A stretch of 64,000 nucleotides of DNA from Pontitalea aquivivens (lineage in GTDB: Bacteria > Pseudomonadota > Alphaproteobacteria > Rhodobacterales > Rhodobacteraceae), in NCBI RefSeq assembly GCF_046507575.1, contig NZ_JBKFEY010000001.1, positions 1 through 64,000 on the forward strand. Direction: 5' to 3'. The position numbers were made by a program, and so were the translations under genes. Position 1 is the first letter of the stretch, and the number at the start of each line of letters is the position of its first letter. Below, one piece after another: positions 34,848-42,738 of this stretch. The notes beneath the pieces are model-generated. The model saw nothing but the letters and a program-made list of their open reading frames with translations, was not told where the DNA came from and ran no database searches.

Positions 34848-37292
34848 TCAGGCTCCGCGCGGTTTGGCACGCAGGGTGGGATCGGCCTCGCGCGGGTCTT
34901 CGGGCCAGGGATGGCGGGGATAGCGGCCGCGCATGTCCTTGCGGACATCCGCATAGGATGTCGCCCAGAACCCGGGCAGGTCCATCGTTACCTGCACCGG
35001 TTTGCCACCCGGCGACAGAAGCGTGATCCGCAGCGCCATGCGCCGTGGACCCACGGTCGGGTGTTCGGTCACGCCGAAGAGTTCCTGAAGGCGGACCTCG
35101 ATGCCCGGCGCCGCGCCGTCATAGTCGATCGGCACGCGCCGGCCCAGGGGCGTTTCGAAATGGCTGGGGGCCAGGCGGTTGACCCGTTGCAACTGGTCCC
35201 AGTCAAGCGCGTCTTTCAACGCCTCGGTCAGGTCCAGCGCGCGCAGGTCGGCCTCGGTCCGTTTGCCTGCCAGATGCGGCAAGATCCAGTCTTCGGCGCG
35301 GGCCAGAAGGGCCTCGTCTGAGAAGTCGGGCAGGTCGGCGCCCTGGGCCCGCAGCAGTTCGACCCGCGCGCGAAAGCGTCGCGCGGCGGGGGTCAGCGGC
35401 AGGCCGATCTGGCGCAGCCCGTCCAGGGCGCCACGGGCCAGCGCCGCGGATGGGGCGTCGGGCCAGTGCCGGTCCTCCAGCACCAGTGCGCCGAAGCGTT
35501 CTTGCCGCCGGGCAATCACGCGGCCCTCGCGGCGGGACCATTCGCAGAGATCATGCCAGCCGATCGCATGGCCGAACAGGTGCCGCAGGCTGGCATCGGG
35601 CAGGGCGATGCCCTGGCGGATGCGGGCCTCGCGCGGGTCGCCGTCCAGATCGGTGGCGACGATCAGGCGGCTGGTGCCCAGCGGGTCGCCCTCGGCCGTG
35701 ATCGCGCCCTTGCCGGCTGACAGGATGTAGCGCGGCGCATCGCCCTTGCGGCGCAGGCCGATGCGGTCGGGATAGGCCAGCGCGGCCATTTCCGGCAGGC
35801 TGAAGCTGCGCGCGGGCGGCTGAACCAGGCGCGACAGGCGCTTTGCCTCGGCGCGGATGCGGTCCACGGTGCCGCGATGGATGGGGTGGGGGTGATCCTG
35901 TTCAAACGCCCTTGGGTCGCGGATGGCGGCGATGCGCAGGGCCAGATCGGCGGGCGCGCCGCGCAGCGGATCACGTTCGGACAGCAGGGCGGCCAGCGTC
36001 GCGGACCCGGGGCCTGCGGTCACCAGCATGTGGCCCAGGCGCGGATGCAGCGGCAGGGCGGCCAGCGCCCGGCCATGCGCGGTGATGCGGCCGTGTTCCA
36101 GCGCGCCAAGGCTGTCCAGCAGCGCCCGCGCCTCGGCCAGGGCAGGTCCTGGCGGCGGGGTCAGGAAGGCCAGGTCAGACCCGTCCGACCCCCAGAGCGC
36201 CAGTTCCAGCGCAAGCCCTGCCAGATCGGCCACGGTGATTTCGGGGGGCGCAAAGGCGGGCAGCGCGCCTTCCTCGCCCCTGGTCCACATCCGGTAGCAG
36301 ATGCCTTGTGCCACGCGCCCCGCGCGACCGCGGCGCTGTTCGGCCTCGGCCCGGCTGACGCGCTCGGTGACCAGCCGGGTCATGCCCGACCCGGGGTCAA
36401 AGCGCGCGCGCCGGGCGCGGCCGGCATCGACCACTACCCGGATATCCTGGATCGTCAGCGAGGTTTCCGCGATCGCGGTGGCCAGCACCACCTTGCGCCC
36501 CGATGCGGCGGGGGCAATGGCGGCGCGCTGGGCGGAAAAATCCATCGCGCCGAACAGCGGGCGGATCGCGGTGCCTTCGGGCAGGCGGCCCTTGAGCGCG
36601 GCCTCAACCCGGCGGATCTCGGCCTCGCCGGGCAGGAAGACCAGCACGCCGCCGTCGGTTTCCGCCACGGCCTGTTCAACAAGGCCGGCCACGGCGGTCT
36701 CAGGGCGCAGGCCCGGGGTGGTGGGGCGGCCCAGCCAGCGGATGTCCACCGGGAAGGCGCGACCTTCGGATCGCACCACCGGGGCATCATCCAGCAGCGC
36801 GGCGACGGGTTCGGCATCCAGCGTCGCCGACATCACCAGCAGCTGCAGATCGGGGCGCAGGGCGCCGCGCGCCTCCCACACCAGCGCCAGGCCCAGATCG
36901 GTGTTCAGGGATCGTTCGTGGAATTCGTCGAAGATCACCAGCCCCACGCCCGCAAGTTCCGGGTCGGACTGGATCATTCGGGTCAGGATGCCTTCGGTGA
37001 CCACCTCGATCCGGGTGGATTTCGAAACTTTTGCCTCGCCGCGGATGCGATAGCCGACGGTTGCGCCCAAGGCTTCACCCAGGGTTTCGGCCATGCGTTC
37101 GGCGGCGGCGCGCGCGGCCAGGCGGCGGGGTTCCAGCATCACGATCCGGCCCGCGACCTGATCCAGCAGCGCCAGCGGAACGCGTGTCGTCTTGCCCGCG
37201 CCGGGCGGTGCCATCAGCACGGCGCGGCCAGCCCGGGTCAGGGCGTCCTTCAGCGCGGGCAGCGCGTCATCTATGGGCAGGCGGTCACTCAC
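34848..37292 (-). CDS. hrpB: ATP-dependent helicase HrpB
   Basis: DEAH-family RNA/DNA helicase of 814 aa. Walker A is MAPPGAGKTTRVP near residue 30, Walker B DEFHERS, motif III SATLDAEPV, and later motifs are ATAIAETSLTIQDIRVVVD and EQRRGRAGRVAQG. The long C-terminal half with the HrpB-specific end (GGKPVQVTMDLPGFWATSYADVRKDMRGRYPRHPWPEDP) is complete. The start is GTG at 37292 with AAGG 5 nt upstream. It lies 7 bp behind the DUF3108 gene, so the two are probably co-transcribed. Its cellular role is not well defined. Confidence 0.95.
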   Translation of the reverse strand: MSDRLPIDDALPALKDALTRAGRAVLMAPPGAGKTTRVPLALLDQVAGRIVMLEPRRLAARAAAERMAETLGEALGATVGYRIRGEAKVSKSTRIEVVTEGILTRMIQSDPELAGVGLVIFDEFHERSLNTDLGLALVWEARGALRPDLQLLVMSATLDAEPVAALLDDAPVVRSEGRAFPVDIRWLGRPTTPGLRPETAVAGLVEQAVAETDGGVLVFLPGEAEIRRVEAALKGRLPEGTAIRPLFGAMDFSAQRAAIAPAASGRKVVLATAIAETSLTIQDIRVVVDAGRARRARFDPGSGMTRLVTERVSRAEAEQRRGRAGRVAQGICYRMWTRGEEGALPAFAPPEITVADLAGLALELALWGSDGSDLAFLTPPPGPALAEARALLDSLGALEHGRITAHGRALAALPLHPRLGHMLVTAGPGSATLAALLSERDPLRGAPADLALRIAAIRDPRAFEQDHPHPIHRGTVDRIRAEAKRLSRLVQPPARSFSLPEMAALAYPDRIGLRRKGDAPRYILSAGKGAITAEGDPLGTSRLIVATDLDGDPREARIRQGIALPDASLRHLFGHAIGWHDLCEWSRREGRVIARRQERFGALVLEDRHWPDAPSAALARGALDGLRQIGLPLTPAARRFRARVELLRAQGADLPDFSDEALLARAEDWILPHLAGKRTEADLRALDLTEALKDALDWDQLQRVNRLAPSHFETPLGRRVPIDYDGAAPGIEVRLQELFGVTEHPTVGPRRMALRITLLSPGGKPVQVTMDLPGFWATSYADVRKDMRGRYPRHPWPEDPREADPTLRAKPRGA

Positions 37293-37299
37293 CCCGGCC

Positions 37300-38040
37300 T
37301 TATCGCCGTTTCAGCCGGCCTTTGCCATAGAGCGTGTCCATCGACACCTCCTGCACCCGCAGCCGTCCGTCGCCTGCGGGCACATAGGTCAGGCGAAAGG
37401 GGAAGCTGACCTTCTCGGCCATCTCTGATGCGGAAAACCCCGCGAGGCGGCGGTATTCGCCTGCGCAGGTGACGGTGCCATCGTCCGCGGGTTGCGGGGA
37501 TGTCAGCGCGATCTGGCTGCGGCGGCGGCCGTCGAACATGAAGGCGCGAAAGGTGCAGGCCTGGGTCTCAGGCACGTCGCGCAGCACGGCGAACAGCGCG
37601 GTCAGCGGGTCGATGGTACCGCCCTGCGTGGCCGGGTCGATGTCGCCGGGGCGGGGGGCGCGGGGGGGATTGTAAACCTCGACCTGCGGCACGCCCGCCT
37701 TGTAGGCCATGACCGATTCCGATTGCCGCCTGGAGGTATCGGCCTTTTCGGTATAGCTGAACGGGGTGAACCGGCCCTGCGCATGGCTGCCCTGCACGGC
37801 GGCGTCATAGCGCACCTTGCGCACCGCCCCCAGGATGCCCGTGCTGCGCAATGTGCCGTTCACCGCATAGCTGGTGGCGTTGACCGTGCCCGAAAACTTC
37901 AGTTCGCCCGCCGGAAGACCGCGCAGCGACAGCGAAAAGGTGCCGCTGTCGGTCTGATTGGCCAGCACCGGCTGGCCCGTCACGGTCAGCAGCATTGCAA
38001 CGGCCAGCCCATGACGTGCGGTGCGGGGGAAGGAAAGCAT
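37300..38040 (-). CDS. DUF3108 domain protein, exported
   Basis: A 246-aa protein with a signal peptide (MLSFPRTARHGLAVAMLLTVTGQPVLA) and a DUF3108 domain, a beta-rich fold related to periplasmic lipid-binding proteins. Visible parts include SLRGLPAGELKFSGTVNATSYAVNGTLRSTG and DPLTALFAVLRD. Two cysteines (AQACTFRAF and GTVTCAGEY) may form a disulfide. The frame is open upstream, but the ATG at 38040 with AAGG behind it gives the signal peptide. Function unknown. It precedes hrpB by 7 bp and is divergent from meaB. Confidence 0.87.
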   Translation of the reverse strand: MLSFPRTARHGLAVAMLLTVTGQPVLANQTDSGTFSLSLRGLPAGELKFSGTVNATSYAVNGTLRSTGILGAVRKVRYDAAVQGSHAQGRFTPFSYTEKADTSRRQSESVMAYKAGVPQVEVYNPPRAPRPGDIDPATQGGTIDPLTALFAVLRDVPETQACTFRAFMFDGRRRSQIALTSPQPADDGTVTCAGEYRRLAGFSASEMAEKVSFPFRLTYVPAGDGRLRVQEVSMDTLYGKGRLKRR

Positions 38041-38110
38041 GGCAGACCTCGTGAATTCGGACCTTCGCTCTGGACATATACCGGCCAGAGCGGGCAAGAA
38101 ACCCGTGCTG

Positions 38111-38137
38111 CCGTCACGATTGGTGACGGTTTCGTCA
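38111..38137. promoter_or_regulatory. Three TGACG half-sites in the DUF3108/meaB divergent region
   Basis: CCGTCAC (38111-38117) and GTGACGG (38123-38129) form a perfect inverted repeat with a 5-nt spacer. A further CGTCA at 38133-38137 pairs with the same middle half-site (TGACG-GTTT-CGTCA), followed by TTTTTTT. Read as DNA it looks like overlapping operators. Read as RNA on the plus strand it also resembles a terminator stem with T-runs. Confidence 0.5.
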
Positions 38138-38161
38138 TTTTTTTCGCGTGAAGGCCTGCCC

Positions 38162-39151
38162 ATGACTGCCCATTCCCCCGCGACCGATCTTGCCCCGGCC
38201 ATCCTGAACGGCGACCGCCGGGCGCTGGCGCGGGCGATCACGCTGGTGGAATCGGGGCGCGCCGATCACCGCGCGCAGGCCACAGCACTTTTGGAACGGC
38301 TGGCGGCTGCGGGGCGGCAGGCGCTGCGGATCGGCCTGTCGGGCACGCCGGGGGTGGGCAAATCCACCTTCATCGAAGCCTTCGGCATGATGCTGACGGC
38401 ACAGGGGCTGAAGGTGGCGGTGCTGGCGGTGGACCCAAGCTCGGCCCGCTCGGGCGGGTCGATTCTGGGCGACAAGACCCGGATGGAACGTCTTTCGCGC
38501 GACCCGAACGCCTTTATCCGCCCCTCGCCCAGCCAGGCGCATCTGGGCGGCGTCGCCCGGCGTACCCGCGAAGCCGTCAGCCTGTGCGAGGCGGCGGGCT
38601 ATGACGTGGTTCTGATCGAGACGGTGGGGGTAGGCCAGTCCGAAACGCTGGTGGCGGACATGTCGGATCTGTTCATCCTGCTGCTGGCGCCCGCCGGCGG
38701 GGATGAACTGCAAGGCGTGAAGCGTGGCATCATGGAAATGGCCGACCTGATTCTGGTCAACAAGGCCGATGGCGACCTGAAGCCCGCCGCGATGCGCACC
38801 GTGGCCGATTACGCGGGCGCGCTGCGGCTGTTGCGCAAGCGCCCGCAGGACCCCGCGGGTTTTCCCAGGGCGCTGCCGGTGTCCGCACTGGCCGAAGAGG
38901 GGCTGAAGGCCGCCTGGGACGACATGCAGGCCCTGGCCCGCTGGCGCCGCGATCACGGTCATTTCGACAGCCGCCGCGCCCAGCAGGCCCGCCACTGGTT
39001 CGAGGCCGAGGTGCGCGAGGGCCTTCTGGCGCGCCTGACCGCCGACCCCGCGATCCGCGCGCGGATGGAAACGCTGGGCGCGGATGTGGCCGGGGGGCGC
39101 ACCGCGCCTGCGGCTGCGGCGGCCGAAATGCTTGCGGCGCTGCGGGGCTGA
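38162..39151 (+). CDS. meaB: Methylmalonyl-CoA mutase-associated GTPase MeaB
   Basis: G3E-family P-loop GTPase that protects and reloads the B12-dependent methylmalonyl-CoA mutase. It is 329 aa. The P-loop GTPGVGKS is at residues 61-68, followed by AVDPSSARSGGSILGDKTRM (switch region), ETVGVGQSE (G3) and LVNKADGD (G4). The mutase gene itself is not in the window. The frame is open 47 codons upstream, but the ATG at 38162 fits the family. Older annotations call it ArgK. Confidence 0.95.
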   Translation: MTAHSPATDLAPAILNGDRRALARAITLVESGRADHRAQATALLERLAAAGRQALRIGLSGTPGVGKSTFIEAFGMMLTAQGLKVAVLAVDPSSARSGGSILGDKTRMERLSRDPNAFIRPSPSQAHLGGVARRTREAVSLCEAAGYDVVLIETVGVGQSETLVADMSDLFILLLAPAGGDELQGVKRGIMEMADLILVNKADGDLKPAAMRTVADYAGALRLLRKRPQDPAGFPRALPVSALAEEGLKAAWDDMQALARWRRDHGHFDSRRAQQARHWFEAEVREGLLARLTADPAIRARMETLGADVAGGRTAPAAAAAEMLAALRG

Positions 39152-39179
39152 AGCGGGCGCGATTTCGGCGATGAATCGC

Positions 39180-39208
39180 TTGACGGCGCGCCGCTTTCCC
39201 CGTATCCC
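39180..39208 (+). promoter_or_regulatory. Candidate sigma-70 promoter of rpmB
   Basis: TTGACG at 39180-39185 and TATCCC at 39203-39208 are separated by exactly 17 bp, just after the meaB stop. The -35 is near consensus and the -10 is weak, which is common in alphaproteobacteria. The leader to rpmB would be about 85 nt. Confidence 0.45.
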
Positions 39209-39223
39209 CCGCGAACGGAATTC

Positions 39224-39247
39224 CGGGCGCTGCCGTTGCGGCGCCCG
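39224..39247 (+). promoter_or_regulatory. Leader hairpin upstream of rpmB
   Basis: CGGGCGC pairs with GCGCCCG (7 bp, 10-nt loop), 54 nt before the rpmB start. Its position in a ribosomal-protein leader makes translational autoregulation possible, but nothing else proves it. Confidence 0.35.
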
Positions 39248-39301
39248 TTGATGTTAGGAAAAGACGGGCAAATCGCCCTAAGGAAACGAAGGATTGATGC
39301 C

Positions 39302-39589
39302 ATGTCGCGCGTCTGCGAACTGACCGGCAAGGGCCCGATGACGGGCAACAACGTGAGCCACGCGAACAACAAGACGCGTCGCCGCTTCCTGCCGAACCTC
39401 AACGAAGTTACCCTGATCTCGGACGTGCTGGGCCAGTCGTTCAAGCTGCGCATCTCGGCTGCCGGCCTGCGCTCGGTCGATCATCGCGGCGGTCTGGACG
39501 CGTTCCTGGCCAAGGCCAGGGACGAAGAACTGTCCGTCAATGCGCTGAAGATCAAGAAAGCCATCGCCAAGGCCCAGGCCGCCGCCTGA
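39302..39589 (+). CDS. rpmB: 50S ribosomal protein bL28
   Basis: A basic 95-aa ribosomal protein of the large subunit. The start MSRVCELTGKGPMTGNNVSHANNKTRRRF is diagnostic, and RISAAGLRSVDHRGGLDAFL follows. It lacks the full four-cysteine zinc set (only one Cys near the start), as expected for the zinc-free form. It is monocistronic, between a candidate promoter and a strong terminator. rpmG, its usual partner in other groups, is not adjacent. Confidence 0.98.
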   Translation: MSRVCELTGKGPMTGNNVSHANNKTRRRFLPNLNEVTLISDVLGQSFKLRISAAGLRSVDHRGGLDAFLAKARDEELSVNALKIKKAIAKAQAAA

Positions 39590-39613
39590 TCGCGCGATTG
39601 CCGACCTTTTTGC

Positions 39614-39640
39614 AAGGCCCCGCCACTGGCGGGGCCTTTT
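39614..39640 (+). terminator. Intrinsic terminator of rpmB
   Basis: AAGGCCCCGCC pairs perfectly with GGCGGGGCCTT (11 bp, 3-nt loop ACT) and runs into TTTT, starting 24 nt after the rpmB stop. It is a classical rho-independent terminator. Confidence 0.9.
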
Positions 39641-39710
39641 GCTTGCGCCCACCCGTGGCCTTGTGCCGCGCGGCCTTCCATGGGCCGACGCAAAGCATTA
39701 TGTGTGGATC

Positions 39711-40061
39711 ATGACACGACGTCACGCCCGCAGCGCGGCCGCCCTTCTTTTCGCGGCGATCCTTGCGGCGACGAGCCTGACCATGGCCGTCGCGCGGGGG
39801 CAGGCGCGCGTTGCCGGTGAAATCGTGATCTGCACCGGCTATGGCATGACCACGATCAGCGTCGATGAACGCGGTCAGCCCACCGGGCCGGTGCATCTGT
39901 GCCCCGACATGGTGCTTGGGATGATGGCTGCGGTGGGGGGGCCAGCCTCTGTTCCGCTGCGCCCCGAAGGCCAGGCCGCCGCGCTGGTCACGCCCGAACC
40001 CGCCGCGCCCGACTCGCGCGCGGTGATGCGCGCCCGGGCCCGTGACCCGCCGCGGGCCTGA
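39711..40061 (+). CDS. DUF2946-like small membrane-anchored protein
   Basis: A 116-aa protein with an N-terminal hydrophobic segment (AAALLFAAILAATSLTMAVA) that is a signal peptide or anchor. A short conserved region follows: GEIVICTGYGMTTISVDERGQPTGPVHLCPDMV. The pair of cysteines (VICTG and HLCPD) is a plausible metal or disulfide site. The tail is Pro/Ala/Arg-rich. Proteins of this type commonly sit next to copper genes in Rhodobacteraceae, and here the PCu(A)C chaperone follows 49 bp downstream. The function is unproven. Confidence 0.75.
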   Translation: MTRRHARSAAALLFAAILAATSLTMAVARGQARVAGEIVICTGYGMTTISVDERGQPTGPVHLCPDMVLGMMAAVGGPASVPLRPEGQAAALVTPEPAAPDSRAVMRARARDPPRA

Positions 40062-40110
40062 TCCGCCCCCTTCGTTCCAATCAACCAAAAGATCATCCAA
40101 GGAGACGGGA

Positions 40111-40632
40111 ATGTCCCTCCTCAAGTCGCTTCTGGCCGCCACGACGGTCGCCTTTGCCCTGCCTGCCTTTGCCGAAGGTATCGCCGTTCATGACCCCTAT
40201 GCCCGGGTCTCGACCGCCATGTCGAAATCCGGCGCGGCGTTCATGCAGATTGAAAATACCGGCGCGGCCGATGACCGGCTGATCGCGGCCGCCTCTGACA
40301 TTGCGGACCGGGTCGAGCTGCACACCCACAAAGCCGATGACAAGGGCGTCATGCAGATGCTTCACGTTCCCGAAGGTTTCGTCATTCCCGCCGGCGCCAG
40401 CCACGCCCTGCAACGCGGCGGCGATCATGTCATGTTTCTGGGCCTGCGCCAGGGCCTGAACCACGGCGATGTCGTCACCGTCACGCTGACCTTCGAACAG
40501 GCCGGCGAAGTCGTCGTGGACATCCCCGTTGACCTGCAGCGCGACGGGGCGCCGATGGGCCAGCAGATGCAGCACATGCATGGCGCGCCCGCGAACATGC
40601 CGCCCAAGCACATGCACGCCCCCTCGAACTGA
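40111..40632 (+). CDS. Periplasmic copper chaperone PCu(A)C
   Basis: A 173-aa protein with a signal peptide (MSLLKSLLAATTVAFALPAFA) and a PCu(A)C domain. These chaperones deliver copper to cytochrome oxidase, at the CuA or CuB site. Likely copper ligands lie in VELHTHKADDKGVMQMLHV and then in ASHALQRGGDHVMFLGL. The C-terminus adds a Met/His-rich tail (MGQQMQHMHG and KHMHAP) that could bind extra copper. GGAG precedes the ATG. It fits functionally with the oxidase operon at the other end of the window. Confidence 0.93.
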   Translation: MSLLKSLLAATTVAFALPAFAEGIAVHDPYARVSTAMSKSGAAFMQIENTGAADDRLIAAASDIADRVELHTHKADDKGVMQMLHVPEGFVIPAGASHALQRGGDHVMFLGLRQGLNHGDVVTVTLTFEQAGEVVVDIPVDLQRDGAPMGQQMQHMHGAPANMPPKHMHAPSN

Positions 40633-40697
40633 GCCCTGCCAAACCAATCCTGCGGGCCGCCGGAAGGGGTGGCCCCAGCCCGCCCCCCAAGCCTGCC

Positions 40698-40777
40698 CCT
40701 TCGGCTTTGCCCAAATATCCCGGGGGGCGCCTTTCGGCCCCGTCCAGGGGCCGGGAAGGCGGGGGGCAGCGCCCCCC
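40698..40777 (-). repeat. Intergenic repeat copy 7 (AAGCCGAAG box)
   Basis: On the minus strand GGGGGGCGCTGCCCCCC (40777-40761) begins 10 nt after the cobB stop, followed by a CCGGCCCC-type stem and CCCCCCGGGATATTTGGGCAAAGCCGAAGG ending at 40698. It has the same sense as cobB and lies between cobB and the convergent PCu(A)C gene. Confidence 0.87.
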
Positions 40778-40787
40778 GTCGCCGCGA

Positions 40788-41480
40788 TCAGGCCCGCAGC
40801 AAGCTGTCCACCCAGTCCGGCACGATCCGGCTTGCCGGACCCAGCCGCGCGTCGTCGAAATCCCGCGTGCCCAGCGATGGCTCCAGGTTCAGCTCCAGCG
40901 TGCGCGCCCCGGCGCGCGCGGCATCCTGTACGAAGGCCGCTGCCGGGTAGACGTTGCCCGATGTGCCGATCGAGACGAACAGATCCGCCTGCCGCAGCGC
41001 CTGCCAGATCCGGTCCATCTGATAGGGCATTTCGCCGAACCAGACGATATCGGGCCGCGTCGCGGGCCGCGCGCAGGCGGGGCAGGGGTCTTGCGGGGCC
41101 ATGACCGCGGGGGCCGCCCAGCGGTGCCCGCAGGCCGCGCAAAGCGCGCCCGCCAGCGCACCGTGCATGTGGATCACATGCGCCGAGCCTGCACGTTCAT
41201 GCAGGTCATCGACATTCTGCGTCACGATCAGCACCTCGTGCCGGCCCGCCGCTTCCAGCCGCGCCAGCGCCGCATGCGCCGCATTGGGCCGGGCCGCGAC
41301 CGCCGCCGCGCGGCGCATGTTGTAGAAGTCATGTACCAGGGCCGGGTCGCGCGCAAAGGCCTCGGGGGTGGCGACATCTTCGATCCGGTAGCCTTCCCAC
41401 AGCCCGCCCGCATCGCGGAAGGTGCGCAGCCCGCTTTCGGCCGAAATGCCCGCCCCGGTCAGAATGACGATCTTTTCCAT
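40788..41480 (-). CDS. cobB: NAD-dependent protein deacylase (sirtuin)
   Basis: Class III sirtuin of 230 aa that removes acyl groups from lysines using NAD. TGAGISAESGLRTFRD binds NAD, TQNVDDLHERAG follows, the catalytic His is in HMHGAL, and four cysteines (CAAC...CPAC) bind zinc. FYNMRR carries the Tyr-x-x-Arg pair that in CobB and SIRT5 recognises succinyl and malonyl groups, so desuccinylase activity is likely. The frame is open far upstream, but the ATG at 41480 gives the family start. Only 27 bp separate it from the divergent phosphatase gene. Confidence 0.94.
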   Translation of the reverse strand: MEKIVILTGAGISAESGLRTFRDAGGLWEGYRIEDVATPEAFARDPALVHDFYNMRRAAAVAARPNAAHAALARLEAAGRHEVLIVTQNVDDLHERAGSAHVIHMHGALAGALCAACGHRWAAPAVMAPQDPCPACARPATRPDIVWFGEMPYQMDRIWQALRQADLFVSIGTSGNVYPAAAFVQDAARAGARTLELNLEPSLGTRDFDDARLGPASRIVPDWVDSLLRA

Positions 41481-41507
41481 CCCCGCCCCCTGCGTTACCC
41501 TGTTGTC

Positions 41508-41972
41508 ATGCGTATCCTGTTTCTCTGCCTTGGCAATATCTGTCGTTCCCCCGCCGCCGAGGGGGTGTTTCGCCATCTGGCCGCCTGCGCGGGCCTGACT
41601 GTCGATGCCGACAGCGCCGGCACCGGCGGCTGGCATGTCGGCGAGCCGCCCTATGGCCCGATGCAGGCCGCGGCCCGGGCGCGGGGCTATGACCTGTCCA
41701 GCTTGCGCGCCCGGCAATTGCAGGCGCGCGATTTCCACGACTTCGACCTGATTCTGGCGATGGATGGGCAGAACCTGCGCGATGCGGCGCGGATCGCGCC
41801 CGCGCAGGCGCGCGCGGCGCTGCGGCTGTTTCTGGAGGATACGGTCACCGGCGCGCACACTGGCCTGGCCGATGTGCCGGACCCTTATTTCACCCGTGAT
41901 TTCGACGGCTGCCTCGACCTGATCGAGTCCCGTGCCGCAGGGCTTGTCGCGGCACTTCAGCGCGCGCAATAA
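41508..41972 (+). CDS. Low-molecular-weight protein-tyrosine phosphatase
   Basis: A 154-aa phosphatase. The active-site P-loop CLGNICRS puts the nucleophile at C7 and the arginine at R13. The general acid lies in the late DPYF motif (VPDPYFTRDFDG). Substrates are not evident; no capsule or kinase genes are nearby. No Shine-Dalgarno is visible before the ATG, so leaderless or weak initiation is possible. Its 3' end overlaps the convergent small gene by 16 bp. Confidence 0.93.
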   Translation: MRILFLCLGNICRSPAAEGVFRHLAACAGLTVDADSAGTGGWHVGEPPYGPMQAAARARGYDLSSLRARQLQARDFHDFDLILAMDGQNLRDAARIAPAQARAALRLFLEDTVTGAHTGLADVPDPYFTRDFDGCLDLIESRAAGLVAALQRAQ

Positions 41973-42256
41973 GCCTCGGCCGTGGCGGCGAAATTCTTGT
42001 AGCGCAGCCAGAACGCCTCATCGCTGCGGCGGCTGGACTGACGCACCTCTTGCGCCTTGTGGGGGTCCTTGAAGAAGGCGGCGGCCTTGCGCTGGTCGCC
42101 CCGGCTCAGCGTGCTGTTTGCGACTTGCTGGATGCAGCCGCACAGCGCCCGGTCGGCGGCGCGACCGGCCTTCATACAGGCGCTGTCGATGGGGCCGGCC
42201 AGCGCGGGCGCCGCGCCCAGTGCTACGAAAGCCGCCACAAGCAGGGATTTCTTCAT
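41957..42256 (-). CDS. Small exported protein with conserved cysteines
   Basis: A 99-aa protein with a clear signal peptide (MKKSLLVAAFVALGAAPALA) and a mature part of about 79 residues. Four cysteines (DSACMK, ALCGCIQQ, AYCAR) suggest disulfides in the periplasm. RGDQRKAAAFFKDPHKAQEVRQSS is the most family-like stretch. Similar proteins occur across Rhodobacteraceae and are sometimes labelled arginine transporter, which nothing in this sequence supports. I assign no function. Confidence 0.82.
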   Translation of the reverse strand: MKKSLLVAAFVALGAAPALAGPIDSACMKAGRAADRALCGCIQQVANSTLSRGDQRKAAAFFKDPHKAQEVRQSSRRSDEAFWLRYKNFAATAEAYCAR

Positions 42257-42431
42257 TGCTCTGCCTCTTGTTCGGCGCGGAATCGGTGTCCGCGCGTTCT
42301 TATTTGCGCGTCATGATAGGCCGGCAGGCAAGAAAATTCAACGAAATGCGCGGGAATTCGCTGCTCTGCGCGGCTTGGCCGCAGGGCCCCAAGGGGTTGG
42401 GTGCGCGCCGGTGGCCCCCCCCAGAGATGGC

Positions 42432-42620
42432 TTAGCCGATCACCTCGGCCTCATACCCGGCGGCCTTCAGCGCGGCCAGGACCGTGGCTTCGGGCAGGCC
42501 CTCGACCTCAACCTCACGATTCTCCATGTCGAAATCGGCCTTGGCACCCACGGCGGCCAGGGCCGATTCGATGGCGGCCTTGCAATGGCCGCAGCTCATC
42601 TGGGGAACGGAAAGGATCAT
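42432..42620 (-). CDS. Heavy-metal-associated (HMA) domain copper chaperone
   Basis: A 62-aa single-domain protein with the ferredoxin-like HMA fold. The metal site is MSCGHC (CxxC, with the usual upstream Met). ENREVEVEGLPEATVLAALKAAGYEAEVI completes the fold. It is probably a cytosolic Cu(I) carrier of the CopZ type. AAGG-like purines are poor before the ATG, but 42620 gives the family start MILSVPQMSC. No copper ATPase is adjacent. The 175 bp before it (42257-42431) hold nothing clear. Confidence 0.88.
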   Translation of the reverse strand: MILSVPQMSCGHCKAAIESALAAVGAKADFDMENREVEVEGLPEATVLAALKAAGYEAEVIG

Positions 42621-42738
42621 GGCGTTTCTCCTGTGCGGGCCGGTGTGGATCATTCGCCCGAAACACCCCGCGCGTCAATGGCGTGCGCCGCTGCAATCCC
42701 CCTTCCCGGCCCCTGTTTTCCAAGCTATATGCGCGGCC

